Shown: in pieces, positions 43,193 to 52,537 of the stretch | Layout of the letters: each line of letters opens with the position of its first letter | Position numbering within the stretch: the stretch's first letter is position 1 | Assembly: GCA_017551865.1 (NCBI GenBank) | Contig: JAFZKB010000025.1 | Span: forward strand, 79,294-143,293 | Source: Clostridiales bacterium | GTDB taxonomy: Bacteria; Bacillota; Clostridia; Saccharofermentanales; Saccharofermentanaceae | Length of the DNA stretch: 64,000 bases | Direction: 5' to 3' | Notes under the pieces: generated by a model | Database searches by the model: none | What the model was told of the DNA's origin: nothing | What the model saw: only the letters and a program-made list of their open reading frames with translations | Translations under genes and position numbers: made by a program

Positions 43193-44131
43193 ATGAGTGA
43201 AATTATTAAAGTAGATGGCTTGGTAAAACGCTACAAAGAACTGATCGCTGTGGATAACTTCAGCATGAGTGTAAATGAAGGCGAGATCCTCGGTCTTCTC
43301 GGTCCGAATGGTTCCGGTAAGTCCACGACCATCAACTGCATCCTGTCACTTCTGGAGTTTGATAAGGGCACGATCACAATAATGGGAAAGGAGATGTCCC
43401 CGAAGGCATACGATCTGAAGAGTAGAATCGGTGTGGTCCCCCAGGAAGTTTCCGTTTTTGAAGAGCTGACTGTATATGAGAATATCGATTTCTTCTGCGG
43501 TCTTTATATTACGGATAAGGACGAGCGGAAAAAGCTCGTACAGGAAGCGATCGATTTCGTCGGCCTCAATGAGTTCACGAAGTTCCGTCCGAAGAAACTT
43601 TCCGGCGGCTTGAAAAGAAGACTCAATATCGCCTGCGGAATTGCCCATAAGCCGAAAATCATCTTCTTCGATGAGCCGACAGTCGCGGTCGACCCGCAGA
43701 GCAGAAATAAGATCCTGGAGGGGATCGAAGAGCTTAGATCTGCCGGTGCGACGATCATCTACACCTCTCACTACATGGAAGAAGTTGAGCAGCTGGCAGA
43801 CCGTGTCATCATTATCGACAAGGGACAGCTGATCGCCGAGGGTACTGTGGATAAGCTCAAGAGCATGATCAAGAAGAGCGAGATGATCAAGATCGAAGCC
43901 AAAGGCATTTCCGATGAGGATCTCGAAAAACTCAGAAGACTCGAGAATATCTTCAGTGTCGATTACGACGGAAAATATCTGAAGGTCGAAGCCGGCAAGG
44001 GTAATAACGTGGTCGAGATCATCCGTGTCCTGGAAGAAAAGGGCTACAAGATGAAGAATGTATATTCCGAGCAGCCGACGCTGAATGACGTTTTCCTCGA
44101 GCTGACGGGAAAAGAACTGAGAGACGATTGA
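43193..44131 (+). CDS. ABC transporter ATP-binding protein (module 1)
   Basis: The 312-residue ATPase starts at ATG 43193 after AGAGAGG (frame open from 43115). It has Walker A (GPNGSGKST), the Q-loop (VVPQEV), the signature KKLSGGLKRR, Walker B (IIFFDEPT) and the H-loop (YTSHYMEE). The C-terminal 90 residues (IKIEAKGISDEDLEKL ... QPTLNDVFLELTGKEL) are typical of ATPases paired with ABC-2 permeases, as in drug or lipid export. Two permeases and a histidine kinase/response regulator pair follow, as in LnrJKLMN-type linearmycin-resistance loci. The substrate is unknown. Confidence 0.92.
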   Translation: MSEIIKVDGLVKRYKELIAVDNFSMSVNEGEILGLLGPNGSGKSTTINCILSLLEFDKGTITIMGKEMSPKAYDLKSRIGVVPQEVSVFEELTVYENIDFFCGLYITDKDERKKLVQEAIDFVGLNEFTKFRPKKLSGGLKRRLNIACGIAHKPKIIFFDEPTVAVDPQSRNKILEGIEELRSAGATIIYTSHYMEEVEQLADRVIIIDKGQLIAEGTVDKLKSMIKKSEMIKIEAKGISDEDLEKLRRLENIFSVDYDGKYLKVEAGKGNNVVEIIRVLEEKGYKMKNVYSEQPTLNDVFLELTGKELRDD

Positions 44132-44149
44132 TCAGGAGGATTAGGAAAA

Positions 44150-45340
44150 ATGATGTTTACATATTACCTGCGCAAGACTTTGCGCGATAAGGGCTATATC
44201 TTCTGGTCACTGGCCTTTCCACTCCTTCTGATGCTCTGTTTTAATGTGACATTCATGGGCCCGGCCAAAGGTGAAGTGGATTTCGAGCCCGTAAAGAGCA
44301 GCGTGATCGTAGAAAGCGAAAGTGAGTTCTCCAAAGAGTTTGAAACCGTGCTTTCAAATCTGGCGGATTCGGAAACTGTAAAGAACAGCAACATGGGGTA
44401 TAACCATGCGATCGTCGAGCTTCTGGACAGCAGTTCCCGTGAAGAGGCGGAAAAGATGATCCTTGACAATGACATGCAAGTTCTTTACCTGGTAAACGGC
44501 GAGAAAGAGACTATCGAGGTCAAGGTGGGAGACGGTGCAAACATGACGACACTGATGGTTGCCAGATCCATCGTCGAGTCCTATAGAAGAAACTACACGA
44601 TCATCAAAGATGCCGCGGTAACGGCGCCGGACAAGATCGAGGCCGTTATGAAGAGCCTTTCGGAATCCGTTCCGGTCATGAAGGCAAAGACCACCTATCT
44701 CGGTGATGACGGTTCTTCCGCGAACGTGTACATGTGGTATTTCTACAGCACGATCGTCATGGGCATGTTCTTTAACGTGACTTCCGGTATCCGTACCGTG
44801 TTCGATATCCAGGGAAACCTGAGCGGCGCGGGTATGAGAACGAGCGTATCCCCGTCGAAAAAGGCGAAGATCCTTCTGTCGGCCTTCTTCTCCAGATATT
44901 CACTGGCCTGTGCGATGACCTTCTTCGAACTGTTCTGCATGAATAAGTTCTTCGATATTCCGGTCGGAAGCCGCCTTCCGGAGATCATTCTCTTCGTGCT
45001 GATCGGTAACCTCTTCTCCATGAGCCTTGGCTGCTGCTTCGGCCTCTTTACGAAGGGAGACGAAAATGCAAGAGAGAACAAAGCGACCGCTTTTGTCATG
45101 CTGAGTGTGTTCTTAAGCGGTGAAATGATCGTACAGCTTCCGGGACTTCTCGAGAAATCCTTCCCGATCCTCAATCAGATCAACCCGGCGACCATCATGA
45201 ACTTCGCGTTCTACCGCCTGGTCAACTATCCGACCTTGACCGGCTTCTGGATGAACCTTTTAAAGATCGCGATAGCGACAGTCGTATTCCTTGGGATCTC
45301 TATCATGAAATTAAGGAGAGAAAAGTATGCAGCTTTATAA
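44150..45340 (+). CDS. ABC-2 type permease (module 1, first)
   Basis: The 396-residue protein has one helix at the N-terminus (IFWSLAFPLLLMLCF), a large outer loop to about residue 180, then five helices near the C-terminus (MWYFYSTIVMGMFF, LACAMTFFELFCM, EIILFVLIGNLFSM, AFVMLSVFLSGEM, IAIATVVFLGISI). This is the ABC-2 exporter layout. It starts 18 bases after the ATPase and overlaps the next permease by 14 bases, so the two permeases are probably made in equal amounts and pair in the membrane. Confidence 0.88.
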   Translation: MMFTYYLRKTLRDKGYIFWSLAFPLLLMLCFNVTFMGPAKGEVDFEPVKSSVIVESESEFSKEFETVLSNLADSETVKNSNMGYNHAIVELLDSSSREEAEKMILDNDMQVLYLVNGEKETIEVKVGDGANMTTLMVARSIVESYRRNYTIIKDAAVTAPDKIEAVMKSLSESVPVMKAKTTYLGDDGSSANVYMWYFYSTIVMGMFFNVTSGIRTVFDIQGNLSGAGMRTSVSPSKKAKILLSAFFSRYSLACAMTFFELFCMNKFFDIPVGSRLPEIILFVLIGNLFSMSLGCCFGLFTKGDENARENKATAFVMLSVFLSGEMIVQLPGLLEKSFPILNQINPATIMNFAFYRLVNYPTLTGFWMNLLKIAIATVVFLGISIMKLRREKYAAL

Positions 45341-46532
45341 GAATTTTTTCAAACTGCTGAAAGCAAATAAGGTCTCTGTTCTCATTGCGACGATCATCAT
45401 GGTGATCTATGCGGTGGCCATGATCCTGTCCGCTCCGGCCATCGTGGATAAGACCGAAGAAACAGCAAGCGAGAAAAGCGTAGATTATAAGAATCTCGGA
45501 GTGCTTTTCCGCGATAACGATAACAGCGAACTGAGCAAGGGCGTAAGGACCCTGATCGATAAATATGGAAGCGTGGAAGATACGACCGCTTCGGAAGAGC
45601 GCATCAACGATATCCTGTATTTTTCCATCTCCGATTATTACATCGAAGTTCCGGAGAATTTCCAGCAGAGGATCGATGCCGGCGAGGAAGTATCCCTCGA
45701 CTATCAGTCTCACAGCCAGGTCTCCGGTAAGACCTTCAGCTTCGTCAACGATATCGATTCTTTCGTAAACATCTACAGAAGCTACCGCGCGATGGGCATG
45801 GATGATACATCTTCTGTGGCAAAAGCACTGGAAACGACCATTTCCGAAGTCACCTTCGGTGTCGTGACCGAGAAGCAGGAGGCGCAGCACTCTAACGCCA
45901 GAGAGTACGCGGTCTATATGATCCTTATGTACTTCTGCTTCATCTGCCTGTGGCTCCTCGGCATGTCGATCGCATCCGTTATCATCGCTGCCAATAAGAA
46001 GGAAGTCTCCCAGCGCATCGAGGCGGCTCCGGTAAAGCCGACGGAGAAGACATGGTCCCAGATGGTCGGCCTTCTGACCTGTGCGATCGTCCTGGTCGCG
46101 ATCTATACGATCTTCAGCTTCCTTTATGCCGGATCTTCGGATATGATGAGCAAGTACGGATGGGTCGTCGTACTGAACCTGATCACGACCACATTCTACA
46201 TCAGCGGATTCACGCTCATGATCTCCTGCTTCCGCCTGAATGCGGGAACGCTGAGCCTCATCTGCAACTCGGTAGGTCTCTCCATGAGTTTCCTTTGCGG
46301 CATCTTCGTTCCTTTCTACTTCTTAAGCAAGGGAGTACAGACATTTGCTCACTTCCTGCCGTTCTTCTGGAGTGCAAAGGTCTTTAACACGGTGTACAGC
46401 GGCTCGGGTATGAACTATACCTTCAGCACAGGCGCGATCCTGTCTTCGTTCGGGGTTCAGATCCTCTTCGGACTGGCTTTCATCTTGATCTCCATGGTGA
46501 TCAAGAAAGCTCAGCAGGGAAAAGCAGCATAA
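45327..46532 (+). CDS. ABC-2 type permease (module 1, second)
   Basis: This 401-residue permease has the same plan as its partner: an N-terminal helix (VLIATIIMVIYAVAMIL), an outer domain, and five helices in the second half (YAVYMILMYFCFICLWLLG, LLTCAIVLVAIYTIFSFLY, WVVVLNLITTTFYISGF, SLICNSVGLSMSFLCGIF, GVQILFGLAFILISM). Its start overlaps the end of the first permease. A terminator follows, so the transporter genes can be expressed apart from the downstream two-component system. Confidence 0.88.
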   Translation: MQLYKNFFKLLKANKVSVLIATIIMVIYAVAMILSAPAIVDKTEETASEKSVDYKNLGVLFRDNDNSELSKGVRTLIDKYGSVEDTTASEERINDILYFSISDYYIEVPENFQQRIDAGEEVSLDYQSHSQVSGKTFSFVNDIDSFVNIYRSYRAMGMDDTSSVAKALETTISEVTFGVVTEKQEAQHSNAREYAVYMILMYFCFICLWLLGMSIASVIIAANKKEVSQRIEAAPVKPTEKTWSQMVGLLTCAIVLVAIYTIFSFLYAGSSDMMSKYGWVVVLNLITTTFYISGFTLMISCFRLNAGTLSLICNSVGLSMSFLCGIFVPFYFLSKGVQTFAHFLPFFWSAKVFNTVYSGSGMNYTFSTGAILSSFGVQILFGLAFILISMVIKKAQQGKAA

Positions 46533-46537
46533 AACAG

Positions 46538-46609
46538 AAAAGCATGTCGCCACGCGATTTCGAAGGACATTTGTCCGGAAAACTGCGAAGCGGCATGCTT
46601 TTTCTTTTT
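46538..46609 (+). terminator. Long-loop terminator after ABC module 1, holding a GGAC-N4-GTCC dyad
   Basis: AAAAGCATG-CGC (46538-46550) pairs with GCG-CATGCTTTT (46590-46602), followed by TCTTTTTG. In the loop GGAC-ATTT-GTCC (46565-46576) repeats the GAC-N4-GTC core of the dyads before the two ABC operons and lies about 50 bases before the start of the kinase gene, so it may be an autoregulatory site. Confidence 0.6.
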
Positions 46610-46613
46610 GCGT

Positions 46614-46619
46614 TATAAT
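46614..46619 (+). promoter_or_regulatory. -10 element of the kinase gene, suggesting leaderless mRNA
   Basis: TATAAT ends at 46619 and the ATG of the kinase is at 46626, exactly where transcription would start. No ribosome binding site exists between them. No good -35 box is seen, in keeping with activator dependence. Confidence 0.5.
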
Positions 46620-46625
46620 GTTGGC

Positions 46626-47849
46626 ATGATCAATCGTTTGCTGGATAAATCTATTCTCGCTGTTTTGTCGATCGCACTGATCCTGTTTTCCACAGAGTCT
46701 TACGGTGCGCTGTTTTTGTCGGAAAATCTCGGGACGAAGGAGGTCATAACGATCCTTTCCATCCTGATCCTTTCCCTGATCACAGAAGTATTTAGACAGC
46801 AGGTCCTAAGTGTGCTCCTCATCATAAGCTCCGGAGCGCTGGCTTTTTTCGTCCCGGAATATAGTGTATTCCTTCCGGTGTGTGTATATGCCCTGTTTTC
46901 CGACGAGACGGCAGAAGCCATGTTCAGATCTTTTCATATGGAAAAGGCCAGACGTGTGGCGGTTTCCGATCTCTTCTCGAAAAGATCCGTCTGGCTTAAG
47001 ATCGTGCTTCTTTTAGGGGCGGCCGCGCTTTCGTTCCGGAACTGGACCGTCCTTCTGGTCATCGCTTCGGTGATCCTCGCGGTAAAGACAGTATATATGT
47101 GCACGCATGAGGCGCTGATGACCGATAAGTTCGATGAGGTCCGCTACGATGCCCAGCAGTCCATGCGACTGAAGAATGAGATCTCCCAGAATATGGATAT
47201 GCAGATCCGAAATGCGACGCTTTCCGAAAGAAACCGTATCGCGCGCGAGATCCATGATAACGTCGGACATATGCTTACGCGCGCGGTCGTTCAGCTGCAG
47301 GCGATCTCGGTGATAAATAAAGACGAGCAGATGAAGCCGTACCTCGAGTCCGTCAGCAGCACGGTCAACGAGGCCATGACGAATATCCGAAGAAGCGTGC
47401 ATGAGCTTCATGACGATTCCATCGATCTTTCGATCTGTATCCATGAGATCGCTTCATCGATCCGGGACCGCTTCGATGTGACGGTATCGACCTCCATTGA
47501 GTCGCCGGTCCCGAATGACATTAAGAACGCGATCCTCGGCATCTTTAAAGAAGGGGTCACGAATATCGCCAAGCATAGCAAAGGCAAGAATGTCCGCCTC
47601 GAAGTCGTCGAGAACGTGACCTTCTGGAGGATCCTGGTGTCCGATGACGGGAAGTGCAAGCCTATGGAACTTTCGAGACCTTCGGATTTTGCGGCCCTCG
47701 AAGGGGAACATGGCATCGGGCTTTATAACATCAATTCGCGAGCTGTTTCCTGCGGCGGACGCACATCCATCCGCGGCGGCGCAGACGGATTCCATATCAC
47801 AGTAACGATCCCGAGAAAGGATCTTTTACCAAAGGAGGAAGAAAAATGA
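46626..47849 (+). CDS. Sensor histidine kinase, HisKA_3 (NarX/LiaS/DesK-like) type
   Basis: The 407-residue kinase begins MINRLLDKS. About six hydrophobic segments fill the first 170 residues with no large outer domain, as in intramembrane-sensing kinases. The phospho-acceptor region is ERNRIAREIHDNVGHML, followed by a HATPase domain (GIFKEGVTNIAKHSKGK, VSDDGK, GEHGIGLYNINSRA). It overlaps the response regulator by four bases (ATGA). In such modules the kinase senses drug or membrane damage and the regulator switches on the adjoining exporter. The start has no Shine-Dalgarno sequence. Confidence 0.88.
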   Translation: MINRLLDKSILAVLSIALILFSTESYGALFLSENLGTKEVITILSILILSLITEVFRQQVLSVLLIISSGALAFFVPEYSVFLPVCVYALFSDETAEAMFRSFHMEKARRVAVSDLFSKRSVWLKIVLLLGAAALSFRNWTVLLVIASVILAVKTVYMCTHEALMTDKFDEVRYDAQQSMRLKNEISQNMDMQIRNATLSERNRIAREIHDNVGHMLTRAVVQLQAISVINKDEQMKPYLESVSSTVNEAMTNIRRSVHELHDDSIDLSICIHEIASSIRDRFDVTVSTSIESPVPNDIKNAILGIFKEGVTNIAKHSKGKNVRLEVVENVTFWRILVSDDGKCKPMELSRPSDFAALEGEHGIGLYNINSRAVSCGGRTSIRGGADGFHITVTIPRKDLLPKEEEK

Positions 47850-48472
47850 GGATCATGATCGTGGACGATGATCCACTCGTAACGCAGTCACTGAAGATCA
47901 TTCTGGAACAGGATGAATCGATCGAGGTCGCAGGGCTCTTCGGAAGCGGAAGGGAAGCGATCGCGGCATATCCGGATATCAAGCCGGACGTGGTGCTTTC
48001 GGATATCCGCATGGAGGATACTGACGGGCTCGATGCGACGGCGGAGATCTTAAAGATCGATCCGGAGGCGAAAGTGATCCTGCTTACGACTTTCCTCGAT
48101 GACGAATACATCAACCGCGCGCTTAAGGTCGGCGCGAAGGGGTATATCCTGAAACAGGACTGTGCGTCGCTTGCGACAGCGGTCCATGCCGTATTTGAAG
48201 GACAGACTGTCTTTGGCGGCAAGATCGTCGAAAGACTTCCGGATCTTCTGAACCGGAGCGAGTCTTTTTCCTGGGAGGAATTTGACATCACCCCAAAGGA
48301 AAAAGAAGTCGTGGAGCTCGTTGCCGAGGGCCTTTCGAATAAAGAGATCGCCCAGAAGATGTTCCTCGGTGAGGGTACGGTCAGGAACATGATCAGTTCT
48401 GTCTTAAGTAAGCTCGATCTGCGCGATCGTACGCAGCTGGCCTGTTTTTACTATCAGCGGATCAAAATATAA
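47846..48472 (+). CDS. NarL/LuxR-type response regulator (module 1)
   Basis: The 208-residue regulator has a receiver domain (MIVDDDPLV acidic pair, phosphorylation Asp in VVLSDIRMEDTDG, Thr in ILLTTF, Lys in GYILKQD) and a C-terminal LuxR helix-turn-helix (ITPKEKEVVELVAEGLSNKEIAQKMFLGEGTVRNMISSVLSKL). Its likely target is the ABC operon upstream, via the ATGAC-N4-GTCAT site. It is similar to the regulator at 62740, and cross-talk between the two modules is possible. Confidence 0.92.
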   Translation: MRIMIVDDDPLVTQSLKIILEQDESIEVAGLFGSGREAIAAYPDIKPDVVLSDIRMEDTDGLDATAEILKIDPEAKVILLTTFLDDEYINRALKVGAKGYILKQDCASLATAVHAVFEGQTVFGGKIVERLPDLLNRSESFSWEEFDITPKEKEVVELVAEGLSNKEIAQKMFLGEGTVRNMISSVLSKLDLRDRTQLACFYYQRIKI

Positions 48473-48542
48473 GAATCGTCACTTAATTCTATATTTTGTT
48501 TGATAGAATCTAGACAAAGATGGAATCAGGGGAGGATATCTT

Positions 48543-49592
48543 ATGAAGAAACAGACAGCACTGGCAGTCCTTTTAGCGTTCGGCCTTGCACTTTCCGCGT
48601 GTGGTTCGAAAGAAAAAGAAACGACAGCGAAGAAGACGGAAAAAGAATCTGCGGCAATCACGCCGATAGAGACGGTGAAACTGATCGATCTTGATTCAGA
48701 TACGTACAACTACTATAAAGAAGATACTTTCTTTCTTCCGGAGAAACTCTACGGTTATTTAAGTGCCATGACCGAGTGGGACACCGAACTGGATATATCC
48801 TTGAAGGATAACACTTTTGCCGGATCATACGAGAGCAGGTCTTTCACACTTGAAGGAGATGCCTACGATGTTCTCCGCTGTATCTTCAAAGGGAAGATCG
48901 ACGGATTTAAACGTGTCAATGAATACTCTTTTTCCACGCATGTCACCGAATTTACGACGGACAAATTCGAACCGGTCGATGAAAAATACGGCGAGTATAT
49001 GGCACATGTTACCTATTCGGATCCATACGGATTTAAAGATGCGGACGAACTGATCCTCTATCTTCCGAATACACCGGTCTCCGAGTTGCCGCAGGAGACG
49101 ATAGAGTGGCTCGAACCTTATCTTGGATTTCCAACTCCCGAGCATCTCGGTTATTATGTCATCGTCAATAAAGCCGAAGGAACAGCCTTTGTGGTCTATT
49201 TCCAGAACGACACAGTCCCGGGCGGAATGCAGTTAGATCTTTTGTACGGTATTCCGGATACTACCGATCCGGATCCGGAGGTCCTTAAGGACTGGACAGG
49301 CGAGCTTGTGGATAATCACCTCGGCGCCAGACTGATCATCGATACTTCCGGAAGCACACCGAAAGCTTCTTTTGAAAGAGGCTCTTCCGTGTACAAGGAT
49401 CTTCGGGTCTGTTCCAGTAAATACGGCTTCGAAGAACTGATCCTCTTCGGTACCGAAGAGCATGGTTTTTCTGTCGTTCTCATGCTTCGGTTTGAGAATA
49501 CGGAAACAAAAGAAAATCAGATCATCCGCTGTATCGAGTCAACAGATCCGAGTCTTAGGAGAGGAATGAAATTCTCCATCAATAAGAAATAA
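48543..49592 (+). CDS. Lipoprotein of unknown function
   Basis: The 349-residue lipoprotein (C20, LSAC) starts after GGGGAGG. A short Lys/Glu/Thr linker is followed by about 310 residues with alternating strands and no motif I recognise (NYYKEDTFFLPEKLYGYL, MAHVTYSDPYGFKDADEL, YYVIVNKAEGTAFVVYFQND). It is next to the module 1 two-component genes but separated by 70 bases, so co-regulation is uncertain. A perfect-arm terminator follows. Confidence 0.75.
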   Translation: MKKQTALAVLLAFGLALSACGSKEKETTAKKTEKESAAITPIETVKLIDLDSDTYNYYKEDTFFLPEKLYGYLSAMTEWDTELDISLKDNTFAGSYESRSFTLEGDAYDVLRCIFKGKIDGFKRVNEYSFSTHVTEFTTDKFEPVDEKYGEYMAHVTYSDPYGFKDADELILYLPNTPVSELPQETIEWLEPYLGFPTPEHLGYYVIVNKAEGTAFVVYFQNDTVPGGMQLDLLYGIPDTTDPDPEVLKDWTGELVDNHLGARLIIDTSGSTPKASFERGSSVYKDLRVCSSKYGFEELILFGTEEHGFSVVLMLRFENTETKENQIIRCIESTDPSLRRGMKFSINKK

Positions 49593-49624
49593 CAGGGGGC
49601 TTCTCAAAAACGGTCAATAGAGTG

Positions 49625-49660
49625 AAAATGGTATTAACCGATTCGGTCAATACCATTTTT
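49625..49660. promoter_or_regulatory. 35-bp palindrome: terminator and probable TetR operator
   Basis: AAAATGGTATT-A-ACCGA-T-TCGGT-C-AATACCATTTT (49625-49659) is symmetric except for one pair and ends in TTTTTT. It can end the lipoprotein transcript. It also lies 26 bases before the TetR start at 49686 and its core ATTAACCGATTCGGTCAAT has the form of a TetR operator. Confidence 0.65.
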
Positions 49661-49685
49661 TATGCGGGAAAGAAAGGAGAAAGCT

Positions 49686-50291
49686 GTGAACGAGAAGTTT
49701 TACCAGCTTCCGGAAGAAAAGCAGCTTCGCATCTTAAATGCGGGGTTTCGGGTCTTTTCGAAAAGCACTTACCGGAAAAGTCCGATGAACGAGATCGCCG
49801 CCGAGGCCGGGATCAGTAAATCCCTTCTGTTCTTTTACTTCCGGAATAAAAAAGAGCTCTACCTCTTCCTGATGAAGAGGGCGGAGGAGCTGACGATGGA
49901 ATACCTTTCGAAGTCCGGTTGCTACGCGGAAAGCGACATCTTCGAGATGATGTATAAGGGACTTCTGGCAAAGACGGAGATGATGCGGAAATATCCGGAT
50001 ATGAGTCTTTTCGCGCTGAAATCCTACTACGAGGAGGATGAGGAAGTTAAGGATGAACTTCAGAAGATCATCGCGCCGTATCGAAAGCTCAGCACAAACA
50101 AGAGCCTTCCGAAGCTCGACCCGACACTCTTTAAGGACGGGCTCGATCTGAATATGATGTATCAGGACATGTTCCTCGCATCCGAGGGATACATGTACCA
50201 GATGCAGAATCAGGGCAGGATCGACGTCGACCGGGTCCTTATGGACTATAGAAAACTTATTGATTTCTGGAAAGACCTTTATCTGAAATGA
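49686..50291 (+). CDS. TetR-family transcriptional regulator
   Basis: This 201-residue repressor starts at a GTG (49686) six bases after AAAGGAG. The DNA-binding domain is YQLPEEKQLRILNAGFRVF ... MNEIAAEAGISKSLLFFYFRNKKELYLFLM, the typical TetR helix-turn-helix. The C-terminal ligand domain is not recognisable. It is followed directly by an ABC ATPase and an ABC-2 permease, so it most likely represses this exporter until a substrate binds. Confidence 0.9.
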   Translation: MNEKFYQLPEEKQLRILNAGFRVFSKSTYRKSPMNEIAAEAGISKSLLFFYFRNKKELYLFLMKRAEELTMEYLSKSGCYAESDIFEMMYKGLLAKTEMMRKYPDMSLFALKSYYEEDEEVKDELQKIIAPYRKLSTNKSLPKLDPTLFKDGLDLNMMYQDMFLASEGYMYQMQNQGRIDVDRVLMDYRKLIDFWKDLYLK

Positions 50292-50299
50292 GGAATACT

Positions 50300-51187
50300 A
50301 TGGAAAAAGAACTGGCTATCGAAACAAGAGCACTTACGAAGTTTTACGGCAAGAGCCTCGGGATCAGGGATCTCGATCTATCTGTGGAAAAAGGGGACTT
50401 CTTCGGCTTTATCGGCCCGAACGGCGCCGGTAAATCGACGACGATACGAACTCTCCTCGGTCTGATCCGGAAGACAAGAGGCGAAGCAAAGGTATTGGGC
50501 TACGATATCGTGGACGATAAGGAAGAGATATTAAAGAGAACGGGATACCTTCCGTCGGAGATCTGGTTTTATCACGACATGAAGGTGAAAGACGCGCTGA
50601 AATACTCCGCCGATCTTCGGAAGACGGACTGTAAAGAAAGGGCTTCCGAGCTCTGCGACCGTCTTGATCTTGACCCGAACAGAAAAGTCGAGGATCTTTC
50701 TCTCGGAAATCGGAAAAAAGTAGGCATCATCTGCGCGGTGCAGCATCACCCGGAGCTTCTGATCCTGGATGAACCGACTTCGGGTCTTGATCCTCTGATG
50801 CAGAAAGAGTTCTTTTCAATCCTGAAAGAAGAGAACCGGCAGGGAGCGACAATCTTCTTTTCGTCACACATCCTTTCGGAAGTGCAGGCCTACTGCAAGA
50901 GTGCAGCCTTTATTAAAGAAGGGAAGATCCTCCTTTCCGACAAGGTCGGCGAGCTCGGGCAGACAGGCGCGAGGAAGGTGACGATCCTCGGGGATGTCCC
51001 GAAGGAGCGGTTTTCCGATCTTCCCGGTGTGACATTTACCGAGAGCGAAAGAGACGAAGACATAAGCTTCCTTTATAAAGGCGACATCAAGCTCCTTCTT
51101 TCCATTCTCTCCAAAGAAGAGATACGGGATCTGACTATCACGGAGCCGAGTCTCGAAGAGATCTTCATGCACTACTACGAATCGTAA
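50300..51187 (+). CDS. ABC transporter ATP-binding protein (TetR-linked exporter)
   Basis: The 295-residue ATPase has Walker A (GPNGAGKST), the signature EDLSLGNRKKVGI (LSLGN in place of the usual LSGGQ), Walker B (LLILDEPT) and H-loop (FFSSHILSE). This signature form is typical of BcrA-like exporters for peptide antibiotics. I chose ATG 50300, seven bases after GAGG; ATG 50288 overlapping the tetR stop is possible. The permease gene follows after 13 bases. Confidence 0.9.
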   Translation: MEKELAIETRALTKFYGKSLGIRDLDLSVEKGDFFGFIGPNGAGKSTTIRTLLGLIRKTRGEAKVLGYDIVDDKEEILKRTGYLPSEIWFYHDMKVKDALKYSADLRKTDCKERASELCDRLDLDPNRKVEDLSLGNRKKVGIICAVQHHPELLILDEPTSGLDPLMQKEFFSILKEENRQGATIFFSSHILSEVQAYCKSAAFIKEGKILLSDKVGELGQTGARKVTILGDVPKERFSDLPGVTFTESERDEDISFLYKGDIKLLLSILSKEEIRDLTITEPSLEEIFMHYYES

Positions 51188-51200
51188 CGAGGTACCCCAT

Positions 51201-51986
51201 ATGACTATCTTTAAGCAGGAAATAAGATCACAGAAAAAGACCGTGCTGATTTGGAGCCTTTCCATCGGGCTTCTGATCGGGCTTTGCGTCCTGATGTTCC
51301 CCGAGATGGAATCGCAGATGGGCGATGTGAATGCGATTTTTTCGAAGATGGGAAGCTTCACCCAGGCTTTCGGCATGGATAAATTAAACTTCGGCACCCT
51401 GATCGGCTTTTACGGTGTGGAGGCCGGCAACATGCTCGGACTGGGCGGCGCGTTCTTCGCTGCCATTATCGCGGTATCTTCCCTCATGAAGGAAGAGCGT
51501 GACCACACAGCGGAGTTCCTCTTTACCCATCCGGTCCCGAGGATCCGAGTGATCACCGAGAAGCTCCTTTCCGTCTTTTCGAACATCCTCATCATGAACG
51601 CGATCGTTCTTATCCTATCGATCTTATCGATCCTTCTGATCGGCGAGAGCATCTTCTGGAAAGAACTTCTGCTGATCCATTTCGCGTATCTTCTCATGCA
51701 GTTTGAGATCGCCGGCATCTGCTTCGGCGTGTCGGCTTTTCTGACACACGGCGGGATCGGTGTCGGTATCGGGATCGCAGGACTCATGTACTTTCTGAAT
51801 ATCGTAGCGAACATCACCGAGAAGGCAAAGCCTTTAAAGTATATCTCCGCTTTCAGCTACACGGAGACCTCGGACATTATAAGATCCGGAGATCTTGCGG
51901 TCCGCTATCTTGTTCCGGGATTGATCTTTATGGTCATCGGAATCGTCCTTTCTTATGCGAAGTATACGCGAAAAGATCTGCGCTGA
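51201..51986 (+). CDS. ABC-2 type permease (TetR-linked exporter)
   Basis: The 261-residue permease has six membrane segments spread over its length (LIWSLSIGLLIGLCVLMF, MLGLGGAFFAAIIAVSSL, ILIMNAIVLILSILSILLI, FAYLLMQFEIAGICFG, GVGIGIAGLMYFLNI, YLVPGLIFMVIGIVLSY), without a large outer domain, like BcrB and YhaP-type proteins. With the ATPase before it, it forms a small exporter, probably as a homodimer. Confidence 0.88.
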   Translation: MTIFKQEIRSQKKTVLIWSLSIGLLIGLCVLMFPEMESQMGDVNAIFSKMGSFTQAFGMDKLNFGTLIGFYGVEAGNMLGLGGAFFAAIIAVSSLMKEERDHTAEFLFTHPVPRIRVITEKLLSVFSNILIMNAIVLILSILSILLIGESIFWKELLLIHFAYLLMQFEIAGICFGVSAFLTHGGIGVGIGIAGLMYFLNIVANITEKAKPLKYISAFSYTETSDIIRSGDLAVRYLVPGLIFMVIGIVLSYAKYTRKDLR

Positions 51987-52057
51987 GGTCATTTCCCGAA
52001 GATCCGTTCCACCTCTTTATCCTTCTGCTATAATAGGGAAGGAAAAGGAGGCAGGGT

Positions 52058-52522
52058 ATGACTGAGTATAACATCGACGAGCTCTCTTTCTGGCATTACG
52101 GTGATACAAAAGAAGAAGCGAATAAAGTCGTAGAAGAGATCCTGATGGGCAGGCGCACTGCATTTATCTCGGATTTCAGCTATCTATCGGATTACGATCC
52201 GTATGAGATCCGTCAGTATACCAATGAAGAACTCCAGAGCCTTATTTCCGAATACCGCGATATGTACCCGAGAAAAGGGGATCTCAATGTGATCACTGAC
52301 TGGGACGGAAATCCCAAGGTCGTGATCCGGACCCTCGGCTTCGGCCTGATGCATTTTGAGGATGTTCCTCTGGATCTGGCCTCCTGTGAATATGGCGACA
52401 TGAAGATCGAGGACTGGAGAAGAAGAAAAGAAGAGGAGATCCTGGAACACTCGTTAAGAGAGTATCTGGATCCCCGTGAAGTCCTTCAGATCGAGCTCTT
52501 CGAGGTGCTCGAAAAGCTCTGA
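52058..52522 (+). CDS. ASCH-domain protein
   Basis: The 154-residue protein matches the ASCH fold of the RNA-binding PUA-like group: SFWHYGDTKEEANKVVEEIL at the N-terminus, NVITDWDGNPKVVIRT in the middle and the signature end CEYGDMKIEDWRRRKEE. Members bind RNA or nucleotides. The start follows AAAGGAGG and a TATAAT lies at 52029-52034, so it has its own promoter. The specific target is unknown. Confidence 0.78.
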   Translation: MTEYNIDELSFWHYGDTKEEANKVVEEILMGRRTAFISDFSYLSDYDPYEIRQYTNEELQSLISEYRDMYPRKGDLNVITDWDGNPKVVIRTLGFGLMHFEDVPLDLASCEYGDMKIEDWRRRKEEEILEHSLREYLDPREVLQIELFEVLEKL

Positions 52523-52537
52523 ACCGTAATATATTCC

